Both the position numbers and the translations under genes were made by a program. From assembly GCF_042767895.1 (NCBI RefSeq), contig NC_091574.1:29578730-29588835 (forward strand): a stretch of 10,106 nucleotides of DNA, written 5' to 3'. The DNA is from Penaeus vannamei. Taxonomy: Eukaryota > Arthropoda > Malacostraca > Decapoda > Penaeidae. Shown one piece after another: positions 1 through 7,106 of the stretch; the stretch's first letter is position 1; every line of letters begins with the position of its first letter. The notes beneath the pieces are model-generated. The model was not told the DNA's origin. It saw only the letters and a list, made by a program, of their open reading frames with translations, and did not search any database.

Positions 1-49
1 GGCTCACTGATGCAATAAAGATATATACATTTAAAGAATTACATTAAAA

Positions 50-183
50 ATAATGATAATGAGGATGATAGTAATAATAATAATACTAATAATAATAATA
101 ACACATAATAATAACAATAAAACAACAGTGATAATAATAATAACAATAGTAATCATAATGATAATAATGATAATGATAATCAT
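50..183. repeat. AAT/GAT (ATN) impure trinucleotide microsatellite
   Basis: The plus strand is a run of AAT, GAT, AGT and AAC triplets with frequent single-base interruptions, almost free of C. It ends at the CATTTAG that begins the next segment. It is the same repeat class as 8841-9095, in the same orientation, and the complement of the T-rich arrays at 5071-5742. It could be the simple-repeat tail of another element lying further left, but nothing in the window shows that. Confidence 0.9.
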
Positions 184-187
184 TTAG

Positions 188-400
188 ACGGCTAAAAGGT
201 TAAGTTGCCCTATCTCGCAATGCTAATGAATTATTTTTAAAAATTCCTGGATCCGGATCACCACCAAAATTAAAAGGCTAGTTCTAACTTGGGCCAAGAC
301 ACACCCCTTGTTAGAAAAATCATAAAAATCCATTCATATCTCTTTGAGTTATCTAATCAGCGAGCAAACAAACTAACCAACACAGAAGTAAAAACCACTA
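188..400 (+). mobile_element. Fragment of a dispersed repeat, probably the 3' region of a non-LTR element or a derivative
   Basis: This stretch holds CTATCTCGCAATG (210-222), GGATCCGGATCACCACC (249-265), AAATCCATTCAT and TTTGAGTTATCT (around 327-354), then GCAAACAAACTAACCAAC. From memory, this order of blocks matches a repeat found in many invertebrate and fish genomes: a GGATCCGGATC box, then a TTTCAT-AAATCC-TTTGAGTTAT stretch, then a CAAACAAAC-rich tail. I associate it with 3' ends of RTE-like LINEs or SINE-like derivatives, but I cannot confirm the family here. No reverse transcriptase or other coding part is visible. Its second half (about 304-400) is homologous to the monomers of the adjoining array, so this copy keeps a left part that the other monomers lack. 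Confidence 0.55.
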
Positions 401-735
401 AATGATTACCTATTTCTTCCTAGCCTTCGATATCTATAAGAGAAGTCTGGTTAGAAAATCATAAAAATCCATTCATATCCTTTTGAGTTATCTAACCAAC
501 AAGCAAAGGAGCAAACGAACTAACCAACACAGAGGTAAAAAACACACTAACCGATTACCTATTTCTTCCTACCCCGATCGCAGAAAATGAGCAAGTCCTT
601 CGATATCTGCAAGAGAAGTCTGGTTAGAAAATCATAAAAATCCATTCAAACAAAGCAAACAAACTAACCAACACAGAGGTAAAAAAACACTAACTGATTA
701 CCTATTTCTTCCTAGCCTTCGGTATCAATAAAAGA

Positions 736-939
736 GAAATCTGGTTAGAAAATCATAAACAATCATCCTTATCCTTTTGATTTATCTAACCAACAAACAA
801 ACGAGCAAACGAACTAACCATCACAGAAGTAATTGAGCAAACAAACTAACCAACCCAGAGGTAAAAAAACACTAACTGATTACCTATTTCTTCCTACCCC
901 GACCGCGGAGAATAAGCAAGTCCCTCCATATCTGCAAGA
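736..939. repeat. Longest monomer (204 bp) with an internal duplication
   Basis: This monomer repeats its GAGCAAAC-AACTAACCA segment twice, with GTAATT between the copies, and also carries the CCCCGACCGC box. The monomer at 1081-1259 has the same internal duplication with the same GTAATT joint but lacks the box. The duplication therefore probably arose once and was spread by unequal exchange or conversion. The next-door monomer at 940 lacks it. Confidence 0.8.
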
Positions 940-1890
940 GAAGTCTGGTTAGAAAATCATAACCAATCATTTATATTCTTTTTTTAGTTATCTAACCAGC
1001 GAGCAAACAAACTAACCAAAACAGAGGTAAAAAACACTAACTGATTACCTATTTCTTCCTAGCCTTCGATATCTGCAAGAGAAGTCTGGTTAGAAAATCA
1101 TAAAAATCCATTCATATCCTTTTGATTTATCTAACCAACAAGCAAAGGAGTAAACGAACTAACCAACACAGACGTAATTGAGCAAACAAACTAACCAACC
1201 CAAAGGGTAAACACACTATATGATTACCTATTTCTTCCTTGCCTTCGATATCTATAAGAGAAGTCTGGTTAGAAAATCATAAACAATCCCTCATATCCTT
1301 TTGATTTATCTAACCAACAAACAAAGGAGCGAACAAACTAACCAACACAGACGTAAACACACTAACCGATTACCTATTTCTTCCTACCCCGACCGCAAAA
1401 AATGAGCAAGTCCTCCGATATCTGCAAGAGAAGTCTGGTTAGAAAATCATAACCAATCATTTATATTCTTTTTTAGTTATCTAACCAGCGACCAAACAAA
1501 CTAACCAACACAGAGGTAAAAAACACACTAACCGATTCCCTATTTCTCCCTACCCCGACCGCAAAAAATGAGCAAGTCCCTCCATATCTATAAGAGAAGT
1601 CTGGTTAGAAAATCATAAGAATCCATTCAAACAAAGCAAACAAACTAACCAACACAGAGGTAAACACACTAACCGATTACCTATTTCTTCCTAGCCTTCG
1701 ATATCTATAAGAGAAATCTGGTTAGAAAATCATAAACAATCATCCATATCCTTTTGATTTATCTAACCAACAAGCAAACGAGCAAACAAACTAACCAACA
1801 CAGACGTACAGACGTAAACACACTAACCGATTACCTATTTCTTCCTACCTCGACCACGGAGAATAAGCAAGTCCCTCCATATCTGCAAGA

Positions 1891-2310
1891 GAAGTCTGGT
1901 TAGAAAATAATAACCAATCATTTTTTTTCAGTTATCTAACCAGCGAGCAAACAAACTAACCAAAACAGAGGTAAAAAAACTAACTGATTACCTATTTCTT
2001 CCTAGCCTTCGATATCTATAAGAAAATGTCTTCTATATCATAAAGATATATGTCCTTTTGATTTATCTAACCAACAAGCAAACGAGCAAACAAACTAACC
2101 AACACAGAGGTAAAAAAAAACACACTAACCGATTACCTATTACTTCCTACCCCGACCGCAAAAAATGAGCAAGTCCCTCCATATCTATAAGAGAAGTCTG
2201 GTTAGAAAATCATAAGAATCCATTCAAACAAAGCAAACAAACTAACCAACACAGAGGTAAAAAACACTAAATAATTACTTATTTCTTCCTAGCCTTCGAT
2301 ATCTATAAGA
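1891..2310. repeat. Higher-order repeat copy 1 (C-D-B trimer, 420 bp)
   Basis: Three different monomers follow one another. The first is a 131-bp type C with CAGTTATCTAACCAGCGAG. The second is a 171-bp type D, whose GGTTAG start is replaced by GAAAATGTCTTCTATATC and which carries the CCCCGACCGC box. The third is a 118-bp type B with ATTCAAACAAAGC. The same order recurs at 2311-2731 and 3065-3480. Confidence 0.88.
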
Positions 2311-2731
2311 GAAGTCTGGTTAGAAAATAATAACCAATATTTTTTTTTTCAGTTATCTAACCAGCGAGCAAACAAACTAACCAAAACAGAGGTAAAAAAA
2401 CTAACTGATTACCTATTTTTTCCTAGCCTTCGATATCTATAAGAAAATGTCTTCTATATCATAAAGATATATGTCCTTTTGATTTATCTAACCAACAAGC
2501 AAACGAGCAAACAAACTAACCAACACAGAGGTAAAAAAAAACACACTAACCGATTACCTATTTCTTCCTACCCCGACCGCAAAAAATGAGCAAGTCCCTC
2601 CATATCTATAAGAGAAGTCTGGTTAGAAAATCATAAGAATCCATTCAAACAAAGCAAACAAACTAACCAACACAGAGGTAAAAAACACTAAATAATTACT
2701 TATTTCTTCCTAGCCTTCGATATCTATAAGA
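2311..2731. repeat. Higher-order repeat copy 2 (C-D-B trimer, 421 bp)
   Basis: By eye this is nearly identical to copy 1 immediately upstream. From the D monomer (2443) to the start of the following monomer I see one substitution in about 305 bases (TATTTCTTCC here, TATTACTTCC in copy 1). The C monomers differ at a few positions near the poly-T stretch and at one base near their ends. Such closeness between neighbours, compared with other monomers in the array, points to a recent 420-bp tandem duplication. Confidence 0.88.
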
Positions 2732-3064
2732 GAAGTCTGGTTAGAAAATCATAACCAATCATTTATATTCTTTTTTTAGTTATCTAACCAGCGAGCAAAC
2801 AAACTAACCAACACAGAGGTAAAAAAAACACACTAACCGATTCCCTATTTCTTCCTTACCCGACCGCAAAAAATGAGCAAGTCCTCCGATATCTGCAAGG
2901 GAAGTCTGGTTAGAAAATCATAACCAATCATTTATATTCTTTTTTAGTTATCTAACCAACAAGCAAAGGAACTAACCAACACAGAGGTAAAACACACTAA
3001 CCGATTACCTATTTCTTTCTACCTCGACCACGGAGAATAAGCAAGTCCCTCCATATCTGCAAGA

Positions 3065-3480
3065 GAAGTCTGGTTAGAATATAATAACCAATCATTTTTT
3101 TTTAGTTATCTAACCAGCGAGCAAACAAACTAACCAAAACAGAGGTAAAAAAACTAACTGATTACCTATTTCTTCCTAGCCTTCGATATCTATAAGAAAA
3201 TGTCTTCTATATCATAAAGATATATGTCCTTTTGAATTATCTAACCAACAAGCAAACGAGAAATCGAACTAACCAACACAGAGGTAAAAAACACACTAAC
3301 CGATTACCTATTTCTTCCTTGCCCGACCGCGGAGAATGAGCGAGTCCCTCCATATCTATAAGAGAAGTCTGGTAAGAAAATCATAAGAATCCATTCAAAC
3401 AAAGCAAACAAACTAACCAACACAGAGGTAAAAACACTAACTGATTACCTATTTCTTCCTAGCCTTCGATATCTATAAAA
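3065..3480. repeat. Higher-order repeat copy 3 (C-D-B trimer, 416 bp), more diverged
   Basis: The order C (131 bp), D (168 bp), B (117 bp) is the same as in copies 1 and 2. Copy 3 differs by scattered changes, such as GAATTATC for GATTTATC, CGGAGAATGAGCGAG in the box, and GGTAAG for GGTTAG at the start of the B monomer. Two long monomers (2732-2900 and 2901-3064) separate it from copy 2, so the trimer is not the exclusive unit of the array. Confidence 0.82.
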
Positions 3481-3655
3481 GAAGTCTGGTTAGAAAATCA
3501 TAACCAATCATTTATATTCTTTTTCAGTTATCTAACCAACAAGCAAACAAACTAACCAAAACAGAGGTAAAACACACTAACCGATTACCTATTTCTCCCT
3601 ACCCCGACCGCAAAAAATGAGCAAGTCCTCCGATATCTGCAAGGGAAGTTTGCCT

Positions 3656-3776
3656 ACGAGTTCATTCCGTGAGAAAGGAATATTGGCAACCGTCGGGGTT
3701 TGCTGACTGTGCTTTTACGTATTCTTTATGGGTGAAGTCCAGCTCCGTGTCCACCGAAGGAGAATGTGAAAGGGAA
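3656..3776. other. Short unique spacer between satellite array and purine tract
   Basis: The array stops inside its landmark (GAAGT followed by TTGCC), and about 120 bases of mixed composition follow. I see no gene, RNA or known motif. A short inverted pair ATTCC / GGAAT (3664-3681) is present and could easily be chance. The minus strand is open through here, but only as an extension of the repetitive purine tract. Confidence 0.7.
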
Positions 3777-4612
3777 TTATTGAAGGAAGGAAGGATGTGA
3801 AAATAAAGGTGAATTGGGTATAGGGAAGGTAAGGGGGTGGGGGGTCGGGGAGAGTAGGGGGGTAGGGGGAAGGTGGGGAGGAATGGGGAGTAGGGGAAGG
3901 AAGGAGTAGAGGGAAGGAGGGGATGGGTAGGGGAAAATAAAGGTGAATGGATAAAGGGAAGGTAGGGGGTCAGGGGTTCGGGGGTAGGGGGAAGGAGGGG
4001 AGGAAGGGGAAGGGGTGGGGGGTAGGGGAAGGAAGGGGGAGTGGGGGAAGGGGGAAGGGGGAAGGAAGGGAGGTGGTGATAGGAGGGGAAGGGGTGGGAG
4101 GTAGGAGGATAGAGGGAAGGATGGGGATGGGGAGGAGTAGGGGAAAGGGGAAGGAAGGGGGGTGGAAGATAGGGGGAGGGGGAATGAGAGGAGTGGGGGA
4201 GGGAGTAGGGGAAGGAGGGGGGATGTGGAGTAGGGCAAGGGAAAGAGAGGAAAGAAGGAGGGGGAGAAGTGGATAAGGGGAAGAGGTGTGGGGAAAATGT
4301 GGGTAAGGGTAAGAAGAAGAGGAGGAGTGGACAAGGGTGAAGGGGTGGGGGAGGAGGAGGGGGATATGTAGGTGAGGGTAAGGGAGAGGGGGAGGGGGTA
4401 GATGTGGATATGTAGGTGAGGGTAAGGGGGCAGGTGGAGAGAAGAAGAAGAAGTGGGAGGGGGTATGTGTGTGCGTTGGGAGGATGAGGGTGTGGGAGAG
4501 AGTGAGAAGGGAGCGGGAGAAAGGAGTGGGGAAGGAGGGGGAGGGAGAAGTGAGTGGAGGTAGGGGGGAATGGGGGGAAGTGGGTGGGGGGTGGGGGAAA
4601 GAGAAGGAGGAT
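3777..4612. repeat. G-rich polypurine tract with many G-runs
   Basis: About 835 bases are almost entirely G and A on the plus strand, with occasional T and rare C. Runs of four to six G recur every few bases. Quadruplex-type clusters include 3833-3869 (runs of 5, 6, 4, 6 and 5 G with loops of 1, 2, 6 and 2) and 3965-4000. Internal tandem duplications are visible: GAAAATAAAGGTGAA occurs at 3799 and again at 3933, and GATATGTAGGTGAGGGTAAG at 4363 and 4407. The long minus-strand open frame here encodes only Pro, Ser, Leu and Phe-rich low-complexity sequence and is not a gene. Confidence 0.93.
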
Positions 4613-4686
4613 CATTGCATATTCAGTGATAAAATTCACTGATGTTCAAACTCTGTTAAAAATAACCTGTAGATGAAAGGATAAGC
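4613..4686. other. AT-rich spacer between two purine tracts
   Basis: Roughly 74 bases of mixed, AT-rich sequence separate the G-rich tract from the GA array. They contain a short near-repeat (ATTCAGTGATAAAATTCACTGATG). Nothing gene-like is seen. Confidence 0.7.
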
Positions 4687-4804
4687 AGAGAGAGAGGGGG
4701 AGAGAGAGAGAGATAGAGAGACATAGAGAGAGAGAGAGAGAGACATAGAGAGAGAGAGAGACATAGAGAGAGACCGAGAGAGATAGGTAGAGAGAGAGAG
4801 AGAC

Positions 4805-4849
<45 letters not shown>

Positions 4850-4930
4850 CAGTGAGAAAGAAAGAGAGAGAGAGACATAAAGAGAATGAAGTGAAGAGTC
4901 AGAGAAACAGAATCAGAGAGAGAGAAAAAA
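4687..4930. repeat. (GA)n microsatellite with GACA/GATA interruptions
   Basis: The sequence is a long AG dinucleotide array broken by GACATAGAGAG, GATAGAGAG and GACAGAGAC variants that recur and suggest internal slippage. The purest part is around 4811-4840. Together with 3777-4612 it makes about 1.1 kb of purine-rich plus strand, broken only by the 74-base spacer. Confidence 0.95.
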
Positions 4931-5070
4931 AGCGACGACATCACGTCTCATAAATTTTCGAAAACAACTTTAATTCTTTAAACTAAGTTCATTAGAACAT
5001 CAAAAGGAGGTTTTATTAATGAACTCAAGGTCTTCAGTGTGTTTTCCGCCATTTTTTAGGTATCACTATT
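4931..5070. other. Unique AT-rich spacer with an inverted repeat
   Basis: This 140-base stretch is non-repetitive. It contains a perfect 9-bp inverted pair, AGTTCATTA at 4986-4994 and TAATGAACT at 5017-5025, with a 22-base loop that itself holds AAAA and TTTT. I see no coding potential, RNA gene or promoter that I can support. Confidence 0.65.
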
Positions 5071-5742
5071 ACTTAAGTTATTGTTATTATTGTTGACATC
5101 TTTATCATTGTCATTATTGTCATCATTATTGTTATCATTATCACCATTGTTATTATCATTGTTATTATCATTGTTATTATTATTGTTATTATTGCTATTA
5201 TTATTGTTACTGTTATTGTTATCATAATTATTATTATTATCATTACTGTTGTTATTGCTGATGATATTATTATTACTGTTATCATTATCATTATTGTTAT
5301 CTTCATTATGATCATTACTATTATTGTATTATCATCATTATTGTTTTTTCCATTCGTGTTCCTATTACTACTATCATTGCCATTAACATTATCATATTTT
5401 TTATCATTATCATTATTGTCATTTTCATTTTGTTATCATTATCATCAGTAGTAATATTAATAGTAGAAGTAGTTGTAGTTGTAGTAGTAGTAGCAGCAGC
5501 AGCAGTAGTAGTACTATTATCATAGTTTCTGTTATAAATATCATCATTATCATTATTGATATTATCATTATTGTTTTTTTATAATATTCTTCATCTTTAT
5601 TGTTATCATCACATTAACTGTTGATATAACTATTATTATCATCATCTTCATTGCTATCACCTATACTATCATTATTATGATTATTATCAATATCATCACT
5701 ATCAATATTGTCATCACTGTCATTATAATTGATATCAACATC
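5071..5742. repeat. ATT/ATC/GTT impure trinucleotide microsatellite
   Basis: Triplets of TTA, TCA, TTG and TCT fill this region on the plus strand, with mixed phases and a few non-repeat islands, for example near 5340-5370 and 5580-5630. The array is T-rich and the complement of the class at 50-183 and 8841-9095. The minus-strand frame across 5073-5315 is an Ile/Met/Thr repeat translation. Confidence 0.93.
5452..5516. repeat. AGT/AGC trinucleotide block inside the ATT/ATC array
   Basis: The T-rich triplets give way to GTAGTAGTAGCAGCAGCAG and back to GTAGTAGTAC, preceded by TAGAAGTAGTTGTAGTTG. This is a distinct short array with a purine-biased plus strand inside an otherwise pyrimidine-biased one. 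It includes about four CAG units. Confidence 0.85.
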
Positions 5743-5997
5743 ACGAGTGAAATACGCTGCTATATCACATTAAAATTGAATATGAAATTTTGTAATAATA
5801 CTGAAGAGTTTTTCGGGTAATTCTGTGTATTTCCGTCTCAATATAACTAAATAATTGACTCTTTCTACTTTGATCTTTGTAGAGCTAGAATGTGATTTTT
5901 TTTAGAGACGAAAGGAAAAAGAAATGTTTATTAATTAAATGTTAATGGTAATATTGGAGATATAATCTTTATTTCACCAAAGTGTGTATCTGTGGGA
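5743..5997. other. Unique AT-rich segment, no recognised feature
   Basis: About 255 bases of non-repetitive, AT-rich sequence lie between two trinucleotide arrays. No open frame of note, tRNA fold or known element is recognised. Short T-runs (5898-5905) and ATTAATTAAAT are the only simple patterns. Confidence 0.65.
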
Positions 5998-6290
5998 TGA
6001 CAATGATGAAAAAATAATGATAATGATTATGGTGATGATGGTTACTGTTATTATTATCATTATTACTATTGTTATTATTATCATCATTATTATCATCATT
6101 ATTAATATCACTACTAAAATTATCATTATTATCATTATTATCATTTGATGGTGAAGATGATTATTATTTTTATTATTACTATTATCATTATCACATTTAC
6201 CATTGTTATTATCATCATCATTGCTATCATTATCATCATCATCATTATTTTTATTACTATTATCATTATCATTATTATTATTATTGTCAT
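5998..6290. repeat. ATN trinucleotide microsatellite with an orientation switch
   Basis: The first part (to about 6040) reads AATAATGATAATGAT on the plus strand, while the rest reads ATTATTATCATTATT, its complement. The array therefore turns over on itself and could fold into a long imperfect hairpin. It ends where the ACT array begins. Confidence 0.9.
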
Positions 6291-6319
6291 ACTACTACTA
6301 CTACTACTACGACTACTAT

Positions 6320-6381
<62 letters not shown>
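6291..6381. repeat. (ACT)n trinucleotide microsatellite
   Basis: About 30 ACT units are present, interrupted by GAC near 6311 and ATT near 6318; the rest, about 20 units, is pure. It borders the ATC/ATT array on the left and a short AATGATAACAGTAAC remnant on the right. Open frames across it in all three phases give only poly-Thr, poly-Tyr or poly-Leu. Confidence 0.95.
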
Positions 6382-6640
6382 TTAATGATAACAGTAACAA
6401 TGCTAACAATAATGACACATAATGATACCTACAATAACAACCACGCCAAGAAAACCCCACAACCCAGCCAATCTGCATTAGCAAGACGACCTTCCGAAGC
6501 CCCGTCGTCTCCTTCCTTGGCCTCTGGGATTCCGTTTCTTAAGAGGAGTCGCGGAGGAAAGACTTTTCTTGAGATGAATCGAGACCGGGTGATCAAAGTG
6601 GGGTTGCTTGACGGAGGAATTAGGGTGCATGGAGGGGTTC
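6382..6640. other. Mixed-composition island, GC-richer, no recognised gene
   Basis: After a short AAT/AAC remnant, the stretch from about 6430 to 6640 has balanced base composition unlike its surroundings. One plus frame stays open across it and would encode Pro/Ser-rich then Arg/Gly-rich residues (for example SALARRPSEAPSSP and FLEMNRDRVIKVG). That frame is continuous only because the flanking repeats are stop-free. I recognise no domain. It may be plain unique DNA, part of a dispersed element, or a decayed exon. Confidence 0.5.
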
Positions 6641-6758
6641 TGTGTGTGCGTGTGTTTGCGTGGTGTTGTTTTTTTGTGAGTGTTTGTGTGCTGGGGTTTG
6701 TTTGTGTTTGTGTTTATGCTGGGGTTTGTATGTGTTTGTGCTTGTGTGTTTATGTGTA

Positions 6759-6835
<77 letters not shown>

Positions 6836-6868
6836 TTGTTTGTGTGTGTGTATGTGTGTGTGTGTGTT

Positions 6869-6912
<44 letters not shown>

Positions 6913-6929
6913 CGTGTGTGTGTGTGTGT

Positions 6930-6930
<1 letters not shown>
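6641..6930. repeat. (GT)n microsatellite with TTTG and CG interruptions
   Basis: This TG dinucleotide array is about 290 bp long. The left part is more degenerate and holds a 28-bp duplication (CTGGGGTTTGT at 6691 and 6719). The right part has purer blocks, including 16 units at 6761-6792 and 18 units at 6873-6908. It joins directly to an AT array. Frames through it give only Cys-Val repeats on this strand and Thr-His on the other. Confidence 0.95.

Positions 6931-6960
<30 letters not shown>
6931..6960. repeat. (AT)n microsatellite, about 14.5 units
   Basis: A pure AT dinucleotide run begins at 6932 straight after the GT array and ends before AAACTGAG. It is a compound GT-AT microsatellite. 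The pure AT run is fully self-complementary, so it can form a cruciform. Confidence 0.97.
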
Positions 6961-6964
<4 letters not shown>

Positions 6965-7106
6965 TGAGACTCAACAAGATGAACATTCAGTATATATTCT
7001 CGTCACAGTGCATCGCGCAATAGAGATCTAATTTCATGTACCACACTTTATGTTTGCATATCATTATATCGTACACTTTTTTCGCAGATCGTAAACTGAA
7101 GAAATA
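6961..7106. other. Unique segment up to the assembly gap
   Basis: About 146 bases of non-repetitive sequence end at the N block. A splice-acceptor-like string, CACTTTTTTCGCAG, ends at 7087, followed by about 19 bases before the gap. No gene can be called because whatever follows is missing. Confidence 0.6.

Larger units (their letters stand above)
304..3655. repeat. Complex satellite-like tandem array, monomers 117-204 bp
   Basis: The landmark GAAGTCTGGTTAG, or its variant, starts at 442, 615, 736, 940, 1081, 1260, 1430, 1596, 1713, 1891, 2193, 2311, 2614, 2732, 2901, 3065, 3364 and 3481. A diverged form starts at 2022, 2443 and 3196. A first, older copy begins near 304 and a truncated end lies at 3644. 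All monomers share AACTAACCAACACAGAGGTAA, or close variants, then a CGATTACCTATTTCTTCCTA stretch and an ATATCTATAAGAGA or ATATCTGCAAGAGA end. Lengths fall into classes: about 117-121, 131-141 and 163-179, plus one of 204 bp. The array is A-rich and poor in G on the plus strand. It has no substantial open frame, so a coding role is unlikely. Confidence 0.95.

Noticed and set aside
442..3643. Telomere-type sequence, because GGTTAG and CTAACC resemble the arthropod TTAGG repeat
   Set aside because: Each occurrence is isolated and never tandem, and the flanking bases are fixed parts of the monomer.
304..3655. CRISPR array
   Set aside because: The repeated segments are not short repeats with unique spacers. 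The whole monomer is repeated, with spacing of 117-204 bp and animal-type context.
304..3655. Hammerhead ribozyme or CENP-B-like box in the satellite
   Set aside because: I looked for a CTGATGA core with a matching GAAA in the array and saw none, and I saw no convincing CENP-B-type box. Covariance-model and motif searches would settle this.
3662..4639. Long minus-strand open frame (325 codons), plus overlapping frames on both strands
   Set aside because: It is the translation of a G-rich purine tract: Pro, Ser, Leu and Phe in repeating order, with no domain. The other frames over the same tract are equally low-complexity.
5452..5516. Expanded CAG/CTG tract of the kind linked to instability
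   Set aside because: Only about four CAG units are present, embedded in GTA triplets, far too few for that claim.
6069..7023. Open frames rich in Ile, Leu, Thr, Tyr, then Cys and Val
   Set aside because: They are the six-frame translations of ATT/ATC, ACT and GT arrays, which lack stops. No coherent protein runs through them.
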